A stretch of 64,000 bases of DNA. Origin: Coffea arabica (lineage: Eukaryota; Streptophyta; Magnoliopsida; Gentianales; Rubiaceae). Each line of letters starts with the position of its first letter. The first letter of the stretch is position 1. Where the stretch lies: assembly GCF_036785885.1 (NCBI RefSeq), contig NC_092324.1:33717001-33781000 (forward strand), given 5' to 3'. The translations under genes and the position numbers were made by a program. Shown piece by piece: positions 36,277 to 47,979 of the stretch. The notes under the pieces were generated by a model, which saw nothing but the letters and a program-made list of their open reading frames with translations, searched no databases and was not told where the DNA came from.

Positions 36277-36961
36277 TGATACGAATTCCCCTGGGATGAG
36301 ACAAATCCACAATCCCACAGGAAAATCCTAGTTTGCAAGGGGACAGATTTGACGAAATTTGGATGGAATTTGGGTAGGCCAGCCATAATTTGAATGAATG
36401 CCAAATTAATATGACACTCAATCCAATCAAGAATATGCTCAACGCAAATCAAGATTTGGAGTTAAGCAATAAAATCCACTCAAACTTAGGGGAAACCTCA
36501 AAGACTCAACGTCATATACTCTCAACTCTAGAACTATTGTTCTCTACACTATTGTTTAAAAGAGATAGCAATCTAGATAAGCTGCATGGACCAGACCCTA
36601 ACAAACCAAACAAACAACCAATTCAATCATTTGGCCCATTAAGTTCAAAGGCATAACACAAGATGGGCCTTTTATTAACTAAATCAACTACTTGAATAAC
36701 TAAGTAGAAAACCAAACTATAAATAAATAATAGGAAGAAATTGTTGACCGTTAGATTTAAATGCCATCGGTTAAGTCTAGAAACTTAATCATATTTCTCA
36801 AGTTATACCAACATCTTCCAAGCTCCTTGATCCATTTAGCAGGAACTTTCTTTGACTTGAATGGCTTATCCATCAAGTTTTTGAGTTTGAATTTGAACTT
36901 GAACTTAAAGCGAGCTAGCTCTTTGACCCTCGAGTCCATCATGACTTTGATATTCACATCA
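36277..36961 (-). repeat. 5' LTR of the non-autonomous element
   Basis: 685 bp, partner of 30381-31049. The primer-binding-like sequence lies directly to its left (36262-36276). Confidence 0.8.
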
Positions 36962-36966
36962 AATGG

Positions 36967-37598
36967 GCTTTTTGTTGTTCATTTGAATAAACAAATTACA
37001 TATTAACAACTCAATAATTACTCAAATTATGTATTAGTAGCTCAATAATTGGTTCTACTTCTTTATGACGTATATAGACCTGGTAACCCTAGAAGACAGC
37101 TTTCTTCTAGGAAAACTCTTGTGGATTAATTTTGCGTTACTAAACAACAATGTTTAATACAAAATTAATTTTCTCACCTAGAAGAAATTCATCACACACC
37201 AATTAAAACCCATTTATGATATATAACAAAAATATTTTAATTTAATAAATTCAGACTTTGCCGATTAAAATTGAGGAATTACTTATATTTTAAATACATA
37301 GTTTGCTTATCATTGATTTATTAAAATAAAAAATTCACTTAAACTTCTAACAACTACTTAAGAAAAATATGGGGTATTATATCCTCCTCCTTACAAAAAA
37401 GACAGCTTTCTTCTAGGAAAACTCTTGTGGATTAATTTTGCATTACTAAACAACAATGTTTAATACAAAATTAATTTTCCCGACTAGAAGAAATTCATCA
37501 CACACCAATTAAAACTCATTTATGATATATAACAAAAATATTTTAATTTAATAAGTTCAGACTTTGCCGATTAAAATTTAGGAATTACTTATATTTTA
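36967..37598. repeat. Degenerate LTR-like remnant with tandem duplication
   Basis: A 306-bp unit (37095-37400) starting GACAGCTTTCTTCTAGG is repeated from 37401. The second unit is split by the MULE-type element and resumes at 41704-41811 (TATGGGGTATTATATCC, CTCCTCCTTACAAAAAA). On the minus strand the end of each unit reads as a polypurine tract (TAAGGAGGAGG) followed by TATAATACCCC, like the end of a Ty3/gypsy internal region next to its LTR. No coding sequence. Confidence 0.5.
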
Positions 37599-40500
37599 GA
37601 GAAAAATACAGTTTTGGTACCTAAACTTTGACGCACGAGCGGTTTTAGTCCTCAAATTTTGGACAAAAACAAATTTGGTACTCGAACTTTCAAATTTTGA
37701 GCACATTAAGTACCTTTGATGATTTTTCCCAAATTGTTACAAAAAAAAGTCATGTGACAGTCACGTGTAAATGAAATAAAAAAAAGGCCAAAAATGCAGT
37801 TTTGGCACCTAAACTTTGACGCACGAGTGGTTTTAGTCCCCAAATTTTGGACGATAACAAATTTGGTACTCGAACTTTCAAATTTTGAGCACATTAAGCC
37901 CAAATTGTTACCGAAAAAAGTTAAATCACGTGTCCGGCCACAATTGTATAAAAAAAAGGCCAAAAAAATGTCAAATGCTATTCTAATACTAAGTATTAAA
38001 TTTAAGAACTAATAGCGTAATAAAGAGAAAATCCAAGGACTAAATAACATCACATGAGTCAACAAAACTGAAGAACGGATACAAATGAGCTTCAATTCTA
38101 GTACATTAATCTAAGAATCAAGTCACAAAAGTGTAAATAATGATGCGTAATCCTTTATTTCTCTTGCCTAAGTTGACTTGAAGAAACTTGAACTGGTCAT
38201 GTATGCTGCTACCTAACTTGATACAAGAAACTTGAACTAGTCCTCGGGACAAAGCAGCAAGCAGCTGATTCGGAAAAATTTATAGAAGAACAATTACAAA
38301 TGGGTCATCCAATAGGGAAGCAATCAAAGGTGTATGACGATCATTTGGAACTCAAGTATGGACCAAACATCTTCTCTATGACACTGTGTAATAACGGGAC
38401 ACAAAGCCCCTAAGATGTTTGTACCCCAGGATTTCTGGAGACCCCTGCATTTCTTCCACTAGATAAACTCCTATGCTGTCTGTGACGCCCCGAAAAGTAT
38501 GAGTGTGAGAACCCGGAAATTTTCTAATTTTCTAGGGTTTATTTTATTTAATCGCCCGCCTTTTCTGCATTTTCTTTATTAGAAAAATTTCCCAGATAAA
38601 GTTTATGAGCAAAAATAGTTTTAAAATGATTTTTCTAGTATCGATTAGTTTTTGAGAAATTAAGAGCGTATTTCGAACGTGGGACCCGCTAATGCGGTAA
38701 ATGCATTATATGTTTGACAACTTGTTGGAATTTTGTATTAAGTGATATTATTTTACAAGGTGTTAAGATATTTGTATTGGAGAGACAAAAAGATAAGTTT
38801 TGAATCAAAAGGTGACAAGTGTCACCATAAGATTTAGTCTTGAGTTTGACTACTATTCATGCCTTTACCAATTTAAGCAAAAATTGACTAAAATCATCCT
38901 CTATTACAAAGCTTCTTGGCCGACTTTCTTCAAGAGGAAAAGAAGAAAATTCTCTCAACTTTCTTGGTTCTAACCTTGCTCAATCTTCAAATCCAACCAA
39001 TAAAACTCCAAATCATTCCATAAAATCTCTTTGCTAAGTGGTTTTGAGGTGTTTTGTGAAGTTGTTTGAGAAGCTAAGGTGACAAGTAGCTCTCCCTCTT
39101 GGTTTGCTAAGGTGAGTGGTGGATGAACACCTCTCCTTCCTCTGATGATGTTAAATTCATGATTGGTGGTGGTATAAGATGCACTTTTATGGATTATTTC
39201 TTGATTTTGGTTGAATTGGTGAAGTTTTATAATTTTTGGGGATTTTTCTGTTTTCATATGGATATGATTATGTGGTCATGTATGATGATTGGAAATGATG
39301 TTTAAGGACTCTATGAGGTGGAAAAAGTGGATAATTGCAACCAATTGCTGGTTTGGAAGAAATTTCAGAAAGTTAGGTTTTGTTGCTGAACATTCTGTCC
39401 GAATTTATTGCACCATGTTAGAGGCCGAATTGGCCTTGGCTTAAAACATGAAAGTTGTAGGGAATGATATTTTTGAGGTGCCTACAAAATTTCAGGTCAA
39501 TCGGAGTAGTGTGGAATGAGATAAGTCGAAATTACCCTTGCTGTTCTGGTTTACCCAGAATTGGAAAACTGCGACTGTAATTGGTTGTTTTGGCTGGAAT
39601 TGCTTTGGAATTGGTTGTTGAGGTCTTCTTATGAAATGTAACCCTGTTTCTTAGCTTTCAGATGGTTTTAGAATTACTGGATTTGGACTTGTGTAGGCTG
39701 AGTTATAATGTTTACGCCGGAATGCGTTTTGTAAAACTGTTTTTTGTGATTCTGGTATAGTATCTTGCATTTTTGACCTGGTTATACTCGAAACTGGGTT
39801 GAGTGACCTTCTGTAATATTGTATCCCTATCTCTTAGTTTCGAAACGGTGGGTCTTGTACCTTCATCTGACAATCGTAGTGCCTTTGGTGCCATTACCGC
39901 AAAATGACGTCAAAACCTGTTTTTCTGGTTTTGAGCTTAACTTTCATTTCCGGACTTTTCCCTAGCTTGACTTGTCTTTGTACCTCTTGGAGCTTGCTGA
40001 ATGGCTATTGGATAAACTTGTTGTTGTGTGTGTGTACCTTTGGGTTTGAATGAGAAGGATAATGAAGCCATGATGGTTGGAAAAATTAGTAAATTCAGGG
40101 AAAGTGCTGTCCGAACTTTTAAAGGACTTGTTTGCATTGAGTTTGTGATCTAAGACTTGGATTTGAGCAAGGCAATGATACATGATGGATGGTTTCTGAG
40201 CCGTGGAGGTGAGTGACCCTAAACTGTTTCCAAAGTACTTGTGGAATGTTTCTTGCATTAATTATTCGATTCCATATCATGCGTGCTTGCATGTGGATTC
40301 ATGACATGATTTGGCTTCAATGAGTTCTGGGAAAGTCTTGTGCTGGACACCAACGTCTCCACCTTGTTTATGGTTCATGTTTATGTTTATATGGAGCTCA
40401 AAAAGGGGCTCCCTCTTCATGTTAATGCTAATGTTAATGATCTGTTTGAGCGTTGGGTGTTCAAGTGCTATGATTTCACTGGCTCACGAGAGCAACAATA

Positions 40501-41694
40501 CGTATATTTGATCTTGGAATCATGACATCATTGAAATGCATTATTGTGAAATATATTTGTTTAATGATTTTCCTGGTTACTCGCTGAGCTTTTAGTTCAC
40601 CCCAAAAATGTTTTATTCCCCCCACAGGGCTCAAGGCGAAAGAAAAGCTTGTAGTGCTTACTCATGTGACCAGATGAGTTATCTCTTGTTCAGTTTGAAT
40701 TTGGATTTCTTCTTGTGTAATAGTTGGGCTAGTGTGACTATTTGGAATTGATATGGATGTAAGTATACGTCCCACGATTGGAATTAGTTTCCGCTGCATT
40801 TGTGATATGTATTTATTGGAGAATTCGATGTAATTTTTGAGATTTATATTGTAATCTGTTTGAGGAATGTAGTGAACAACTGAGTCCCGGCGAGAGCTGA
40901 GCAGGCGACCCGCCGAACCCTCTGGTTCGCCTTTGGGAGAAGCGGGGCCGTCACACTGTCTGAAGTCATTTGTACTCGGGAACTGCGAACTTCCTCGGCT
41001 CGCAGGTCTTATTCCTATGGCCGTCCCAGCAGCACACTCCGATCTTGGAAGAATGATGTTGTGGACTAGTGCATATTGAGAAAAGAAACAATACCAGCCA
41101 AGAAACTACAAAATGAGAAGGGGATACGGACACAATGAAAAAACAGTTGGGATTAATGTACTAGAATTGGAGCTCATTTGTATCGGTTCTTGGGTTTTGT
41201 TGACTCATGTGATGTTATTTAGTCCTTGGATTTTTTCTTGATTATGCTATTAGTCTTTAAATTTAATACTTAATATTAGAATGGCATTTGACATTTTTTT
41301 GGCCTTTTTTTTATACAATTGTGGCTGGACACGTGACTGTCATATAACTTTTTTGGGTAACAATTTGGGAAAAAATCGTCAAGGGTACTTAATTTGCTCA
41401 AAATTTAAAAGTTTGAGTACCAAATTTGTTTTCGTCCAAAATTTGGGGACTGAAACCGCTCGTGCGTCAAAGTTTAGGTACCAAAACTGCATTTTTGGCC
41501 TTTTTTAATTCCATTTTGGCCGGACATGTGACTGTCACATGGCTTTTCCGGTAACAATTTGGGAAAAAATCGTCAAGGGTACTTAATGCGCTCAAAATTT
41601 GAAAGTTCGGGTACCAAAATTTGTTTTCGTCCAAAATATGGGGACTAAAACTGCTCGTGCGTTAAAGTTTAGGTACCAAAATTGCATTTTTCTC
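37599..41694. mobile_element. MULE-type element with compound long TIRs
   Basis: Flanked by a perfect 9-bp duplication TATATTTTA (37590-37598 and 41695-41703). The ends are GAGAAAAATACAG and its inverse TTGCATTTTTCTC. Inverted similarity extends over about 500 bp on each side. Each arm contains the module TTTTGGTACCTAAACTTTG twice in tandem (from about 37612 and 37798 at the left, and in inverse at the right to about 41690). The interior has no transposase; 2475 bp of it is a younger TG...CA element (38481-40955). Removing that leaves about 1.6 kb. Confidence 0.85.
38481..40955 (-). mobile_element. Solo-LTR-like TG...CA element, 2.5 kb, inverted relative to the first
   Basis: On the + strand it starts TGTGACGCCCCGAAAAG and ends GGGGCCGTCACA. 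It is flanked by a 5-bp duplication CTGTC (38476-38480 and 40956-40960). Read on the minus strand, its start shares GAACCAGAGGGTTCGGCGGG and CTCTCGCCGGGACTCAGT with the element at 4352-7382, so both belong to one family. No gag/pol frame is visible. It is most simply a solo LTR; a stand-alone non-coding element is the alternative. Confidence 0.75.
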
Positions 41695-41703
41695 TATATT
41701 TTA

Positions 41704-43996
41704 AATACATAGTTTGCTTATCATTGATTTATTAAAATACAAAATTCACTTAAACTTCTAACAATTACTTAAGAAAAATATGGGGTATTATATCCTCCTC
41801 CTTACAAAAAATCTCATCCTCAAAACTTAGGTACCATAGTTGAACAAATATGGATAACTCTTCCTTACTTCATCTTCAAGCTCCTATGTAGCAAATGTAC
41901 TGATTTTGAAACTGCTATTCACAAGGAATTGGTTTGCTTCTTTTAAAAAAAATGTTTATTTAGAAAAGGTTATGGACTCTTGTTTCGAAAAAAATGGCAT
42001 GTGTGATTTTATTTGATAAAAATGATATACTTATTATGATTTTTCTAGAGATAAAGAACCACTTTCGGTGATCAACTAAAATAATTTTCTAAATAGTTAC
42101 AAAAGTGGTTTCTTAAAGAATTGTTTCAAATTAGAATGATAAAAGGTTTTTCTTCTTGAAGTAGGCCTAGTGATTTTCCTTGAAAATTTTTATGATTTAA
42201 TTTTTTATTTAAACAAAATGCATTTTGAATGTAAAATATATTTTACAAAGTAATCAATGTGTAAAAATTTATTTTCCATGTACAAATGCGTTTTGAAGTG
42301 CAATTGTTTGAGAAAAATAACCCTTGTATTTTAAGCTAGTGAAAACCCAATTTTTACTAATCAAAGTGTTTATGTATTTATTCAAAAATACTTATATAGT
42401 GTGCAATGATTTTCTTCTAATAGAAAAAGCATTAGTTGTGTATTACATATGATAGCTAGTGTTGCAAAGCCAAGTCGGAAAGGATGATTCTAGAAGAAAG
42501 GAAGGTTTGATCAAGTGCAAGTCGGTTATTTCAGCTGGAAAAGGGATAAATTTTTTGGAAATCAAAGAAAAGGAATTTACACAAGCAAGTAGGGAATATG
42601 GGATTGGGAAAACCCTATACCTGGCAATTTGAACTATAACTCCAAATTGGCCTAGGCTCTGATACCAATCGTAATGTTTAACGTCGCTATGATATTTTAT
42701 TTATCTCTCTACGAAAATGGATATCTCCAGGAAAGATTTTACGTTCAATTGCTTTTTTTTTTCTCTCCACTCGGACCAACCCACCCACTCGGCTTATTGT
42801 ATTTGAAGTAATTTTTGTATCTATTCCAATGATACTATTGTTCTGTACCATTATAGAAGAAGATCCGAGTCAGATGTGCACTTCCTCGGGAATGAAAAAA
42901 ATCGATCATTAAGCTTGAGAAACTAATGTTAATTAAAAAGCTCAATAAATTAAGACACTAAATTTGAGTTAAATATTGAGAAGAATAACTCGCTGACAAT
43001 ACTTAATATAGAAACAAAATTATTAGGTTTCAACTAATGGAACCATTTTGATTAGCAAATATTAGTTAATGGTAGAAAGAATTTAAAATGCTGTAAATGT
43101 AAGCTATGAAACTCATTTTATAGCTAATGTTACAATTTACGCTAATTAAGGTTTGTACATCATTGAAATGGGGGTTACAACTTACAAGCTGATCATGGTC
43201 ACAAATACGAAGAATCTTTTAAAACGGGGCATAATTTGTTGGACAGAATGAAAAGTGTGAAAGCGTAAAATATAATGGAAAAAACAATAGACACAACTAA
43301 TCCATGGAGAAGGTGAGAATCTTACTTTTTTAAAAAAAAAAAAAAATCATGCTTATAGAGTAGTTAGAACTCCAGTATGTTTTCCTGTAATTTAATACAG
43401 ATCTACGTATAAGAGTTGCCTCTTTTAGAATCAATTATGAGTCACATAATTGATTTTAAAGTAATTGATATCCTAATTAATTAATTGATATTTTATCAAT
43501 AATTAATTAGTATCTCCCATTTGATAATGATTGGTTGGTATCTTTTGCTAATTGTACCTTATTCAATCAGTTAATCAATCAAATTAATTAATTAGTCAGA
43601 AAAGGTTATTTTCAGTTATGAATTATGGCAAGTTTCTTGATGGAAGGAAACCATAGGGATTTTGAGTAAGAATCCCTAGTCTAGCCTATAGATAGCCATT
43701 GGTATTCCATCAATGCTACACACTCTGGTTGCATAGGTTAGAAGAACCTTAATCCCTTCTTCTACTTATCTGTTCTTCTACATAGTTACACATTTTCTTT
43801 GTTAGTAGAAAGTGTTAGTATAGAGAAGAAGGAGGAAAGAAGACAAAGAGCTAATACGGATTTAAACCCTATTTGACAACAATGGATGGAGATAAATCAT
43901 TTAAATTTTCGCTGCTTAATACAACATGTTTGTACCTATTTGTTTAACATGTGACATCGGAACCACCCTCTAACTATGTTGTTCAATGTATAACTG
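41704..43996. other. Decayed retroelement sequence, no gene
   Basis: It contains the end of the split 306-bp unit (to about 41811), then AT-rich sequence. A primer-binding-like site in minus orientation lies at 42655-42668. Around 43890-43960 a second LTR-edge-like stretch ends GTGACATCGGAACC, resembling a decayed copia LTR/primer junction. No recognisable protein on either strand. Confidence 0.45.
42655..42668 (-). other. Primer-binding-site-like sequence (initiator Met tRNA)
   Basis: GGCTCTGATACCAA is the complement of TTGGTATCAGAGCC, the usual plant LTR-retrotransposon primer site. It indicates a minus-strand retroelement remnant; neither LTR could be delimited here. Confidence 0.5.
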
Positions 43997-44840
43997 TCCA
44001 AGTTGTTATTGCCTTTATCAACTTTATGCCTCTTCTCCTTTCTAATATCTACACTAGACAGCTTTACACTTTTCCCAGCAAAGTTGTTTGGAACTGATTG
44101 TACTGATACAAATTAGACAACGATAGTACTTATACCATTATACGATTGCAATAATACGGAGCCTTTGACACAATGAAAAAGCTAAGGAGCGTCTTAACCC
44201 AATTGTCAAAGCTTAAAAGGCCAATTCTTACCTGAAACTACCAAGATAAGTTTTTTACTTCAAATCAGCCCTCATAAGAAATGCTTACCAGCAACCATTA
44301 GTTGATATCCATTTCCTGACAACTATGTAATGCTTACCAGCCCTCATAAGAAAGCCCAATTCTTGTTTAGTTTTCAGCTGCAACTATGTAATAGGTACTT
44401 TCTTCTATATTGAATGGCTGTTTCCTTCTTATACTTTTTTGGCCCAAACGATTGCCAATTATTCTACAATAATAATCATTAATATATTCTTGTAATTTTT
44501 TTTATGGTACTGTGTTTTGGAGTAAACCTTTCCTGGAATTAACAGAGTATCATGAGCTATTCGTGGTTAATTCCAAGATATAGTTATTGTTGTCTCATGT
44601 TATGTTCTACGGTAGCTTTACAGCTATCAACAAGGCCACACAACATACTCTATAATTTGCAGGTCACTTTAGAGAGTATAGCACTCCTAAAAATATACTG
44701 ATAACACTAATAACTTGAAATTTTCCTTTTTCTTCTTTGGCGCTAAAAGAATTTTTAGTCATTTACCTTCTGAGTTATTCGCGTGGAAGTGAGGCCCAAG
44801 ATTACTGAATACAGCCATTCATAAAACTCACACAGAAGCC

Positions 44841-45542
44841 GCCACGGTAACCCTCCAATGGCAAATGTGGAAGGCAAGGAATGCTTGGAACTTCAGCAAT
44901 GACAGGTTCACTGGCAAGCATATTTCTAATAAGGCTGTGGAGGAATGGCTCGAGTATAAGAATCTGATGAACAATGGAATGATGGAAAGGGAACAGCCCG
45001 AATAAAAACACAGTGGAAGGCCACCATTAAAGAGAATTCCAGAACCAACATGCAACACTTATCTTTACTGATGCAGCAATGGAGGAGAAAAGGAACAGAG
45101 GGGGCTTAGGCATTGCTTTCAAAGACAATAATGGCAGCCTTGTCTCTACTTGGGCCATCCCAACAAAAATGAGAACAGATGCTGCATGCTAGAAGCAAAG
45201 ATAATCAGGACAGCAATGATAAAGGCTCTGGAGGAACGTTGGACATCTCTCCTTATTCACTCTGACTGTAAAGTCTTAGTGGATAGAATTAATAACAAAG
45301 GGACTGGTTCTCTCAATTAGATGTAATGATAGATGATGTTATACATTTGAGCAAATCCTTTTGGCGATGCTCCTTCATATTTATTGGAAGGGAATGCAGT
45401 CGCACTAGTTATGGTTTGGCAAAATCTGTCACTAATCTAATATAGCTGATACTAGGTGGGAGCTTGTCTTCCCTGTGTGGCTTAGGAATGAAGCCCACAA
45501 TGATGTTTTGGCCTTTGCCAGTGCTATGTAAAGGACAGTTTA
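44841..45542 (+). pseudogene. RNase H-like retroelement fragment, copy B
   Basis: Paralogue of 2268-2936. The same protein segments are encoded, but small indels (for example near 45005 and 45185) break the frame more often than in copy A. It predates the duplication. Confidence 0.6.
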
Positions 45543-45659
45543 AATGTATCTAGTTCTCCTATATATAAAATGATGACCTTTTGACCAAAAAAAAAAAGGC
45601 TCACAAAATTCATAAGTTGTAGGAAATTATTATCTATTGCAAGCCATACTAGTATTATA

Positions 45660-45933
45660 CTCCCTCCGTTTCATATATTTAGTCATGTTTGAAGATATTT
45701 GCTTTTTATGCATAGTATACTTCATCAAAAAGTTTTTTCTTTTGTTCCACTTTTGTCCTTAATCATGTGTTAGTCAAAGTAAAAAGTAGAAAACAAACCC
45801 ATCATATTTATTTTTATGCATCACTAATGAAAGTTATAGGAGAAATTTCAGAGTATAAAATAGTTAAAAATATCAAATATGACAAATATTTTGAAAAAAA
45901 AAAAAAAAGTGTGTTTCAATGATATGTAGGAAG
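45660..45933. mobile_element. Stowaway-like MITE, copy B (uninterrupted)
   Basis: A 274-bp form of the element at 3056-3735, with CTCCCTCCGTTTC after TA (45658-45659) and TA after the right end. It lacks the nested MULE-type MITE and shows its empty target site. Confidence 0.75.
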
Positions 45934-46409
45934 TACTAAGATCTATTTCAAACCGACAAGATTGGATGAGCAAGCAATAGGTAATTAAGATTTGCCCACT
46001 GCCAGAGTTTTCAGGTTCAGCGAAGCATCACTTCCTAATTTTGGCTTCTTCCATTTTTCTAAGATGACCATTCTGCTCCGAATCATATAAGACAAACAGC
46101 GATTCGCGGTAAATTTGTTGGCAAGCGCTCAATCATTAAGTGTAATATTTTTGTTTATCAATCCCAAGACTTTAAAGATTGAAATTAAAACGATGTATAG
46201 CATAAGAGCAACTACAACGGACATTGAAATTAAAGCGGTCATTTTCTGGCCATTTTACAACAGACATTTTATTTTTCTCCCTATAAGTACACAAGACATT
46301 TTTTTTTTATTTCACATCACAATCTCCTACTCCATTATTTCTCCTACTCCCTTATTCATTGTCTTCAACCTCTTTACATAATTTTTAAAAATTTCAGTAT
46401 TTTGTCATT

Positions 46410-46550
46410 ATGAATGAGAATTTTAGTAGTTTTAGAAATATGTTAAATGCTCCAAATATAGAAATTTCATCCCCTTCAAAAAATCAAAACCACCAAAATT
46501 TTCAAAATTACCCAAATTATCCAATTCCAATTCCAATGTATAATTTTTAG
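46410..46550 (+). pseudogene. MYB/NAM-like N-terminal relic, copy B
   Basis: An open frame of 46 codons starting MNENFSSFRNMLNAPN, rich in Asn, Gln, Tyr and Pro (HQNFQNYPNYPIPIPMYNF), ending at a TAG. It resembles the N termini of plant PIF/Harbinger-associated MYB-like or NAM-associated proteins. The rest of such a gene is missing. The frame is intact here but shifted in copy A. Confidence 0.35.
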
Positions 46551-47025
46551 AAAATACCAATGTATTATTTTTCAGAGACAAAAAATATATATATTATTAA
46601 AAGTCACAAATTAGTAATATTATCTTTTAACAAATACAAAATCTAAAATGTAAAAAATTCTAATGAAAATCAATAATTTATTTTTAAATTATTAAGATAA
46701 ATATTTGATATGCTTGTGGACCCATGCTATTATATTATGTTGAGTTTAATCTATTGTAGATAAAAGTATAATAAAAGAGAAAATAGTGAAATGTTGAGGT
46801 CGCATCTAGATTACACTCTGTTAAAAGTGTAATCCAGAGTGTAATCCACTGCGGCTAAGGAATTATTGAGGCTACCCCCACAACATCCCATTATTGAACA
46901 AGTTTTATAAATGTGATATTGTTGGATTCAACAAATCCTGCCTTGCTGATATCTATCCACTTTACTTTCCCATTGAAGAAACACCAATATTCCGTCCTTC
47001 ACCCTCAACCAAAGTTGTAGAGGAT

Positions 47026-47979
47026 ATGGATGAATTTCTAGGATTGCTACAAACAATTCCTAAAGTAAACTGGGATGGCCGGTGGCTATGCTACTACAAC
47101 AATTTTTGGTGTCCAGGAGGAGTGCTTAAATCCACAATTTTCTTTCAAAGAAACTTCAAAGCTAAGGATTCCGACATTATCTTAGCTTCCATCCCTAAAT
47201 CAGGCACCACTTGGCTAAAATCACTTAGCTTTAGCATCATCAACCGCAAGAAGTGCACAACACCAGAGAGCCCTCTCCTCATCACCAATCCTCATGATCT
47301 TGTAAGTTGCATGGAGTATGATTTATTTCTGAAAAGCGAAAATCCTGATCTTGAGGCCTTCTCAGGTCCAAGAATTTTCTCAACACATCTACCCTACCAT
47401 GCCCTTCCTCAATCAATTTTGAATACCAAATGTCGCATAATTTATATATGTAGAAACCCTTTGGATCAGTTCATTTCTCTCCGGCACTTTTTGCTTGAAA
47501 ATAGTGGTGAAGATCAGCAAAAAGCACTTCCTATTGATGAAGCTTTTGAATTATTTTGCAAAGGCATATACCCTTTTGGTCCCGTTTGGGATCATGCTGA
47601 GGGGTACTGGAATGCAAGCCTAAATGATGTTCAAAAGGTGGTGTTTCTCAAGTACGAGGATCTCAAAATAGATGCAACTTCTCACGTGAAGATGCTAGCA
47701 GAGTTCTTGGGATTTCCTTTTTCTCCAGAGGAAGATGAAAATGGTGTAGTCAAAGAAATAGTTAAGCTTTGTAGCTTAGAGAATCTCAAGAATATGGAGG
47801 TGAACAAGAACGGTCTTCTTGTTTTATCTCCAACTATTAAGTTTAAGGCTCGTTCCTTTTTCAGAAAGGGAGAAGTAGGAGATTGGAAAAATTTTCTCAA
47901 TAATTCCATGGCAGAACGTTACAAGAAGATTATGGAAGAAAAGTTGGGAAAATCTGGTTTGGCATTTGAACTGTTATAA
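47026..47979 (+). CDS. Plant cytosolic sulfotransferase, copy B (start codon changed)
   Basis: The frame matches copy A over its full length, but the codon equivalent to the copy A ATG (7805) is ATT at about 46969. The next in-frame ATG is 47026, corresponding to Met19 of copy A, giving 317 residues. All key motifs remain: PKSGTTW, STHLPY, CRNPLDQFISLRHF and FRKGEVGDWKNF. The residues lost lie before the conserved core, so activity may survive. The upstream sequence is open without an ATG back to about 46894. About 25 of 335 aligned residues differ from copy A, including the change of EFLRF to EFLGF, the latter the commoner family form. PAPS-dependent sulfation is expected; the substrate is unknown. 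Confidence 0.82.
   Translation: MDEFLGLLQTIPKVNWDGRWLCYYNNFWCPGGVLKSTIFFQRNFKAKDSDIILASIPKSGTTWLKSLSFSIINRKKCTTPESPLLITNPHDLVSCMEYDLFLKSENPDLEAFSGPRIFSTHLPYHALPQSILNTKCRIIYICRNPLDQFISLRHFLLENSGEDQQKALPIDEAFELFCKGIYPFGPVWDHAEGYWNASLNDVQKVVFLKYEDLKIDATSHVKMLAEFLGFPFSPEEDENGVVKEIVKLCSLENLKNMEVNKNGLLVLSPTIKFKARSFFRKGEVGDWKNFLNNSMAERYKKIMEEKLGKSGLAFELL

Larger units (their letters stand above)
30381..36961 (-). mobile_element. Non-autonomous LTR retrotransposon, split by a hAT insertion
   Basis: Direct LTRs lie at 30381-31049 and 36277-36961. Both start TGATAC and end with TCA on the + strand, and they are flanked by a 5-bp duplication AATGG (30376-30380 and 36962-36966). Transcription is on the minus strand: next to the right LTR the minus strand reads TTGGCATTAGAGTT, a decayed initiator-Met-tRNA primer site. 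Without the 3.7 kb hAT element the internal region is only about 1.5 kb, with gag-like fragments and no pol. LTR differences are numerous, so the insertion is old. Confidence 0.8.
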
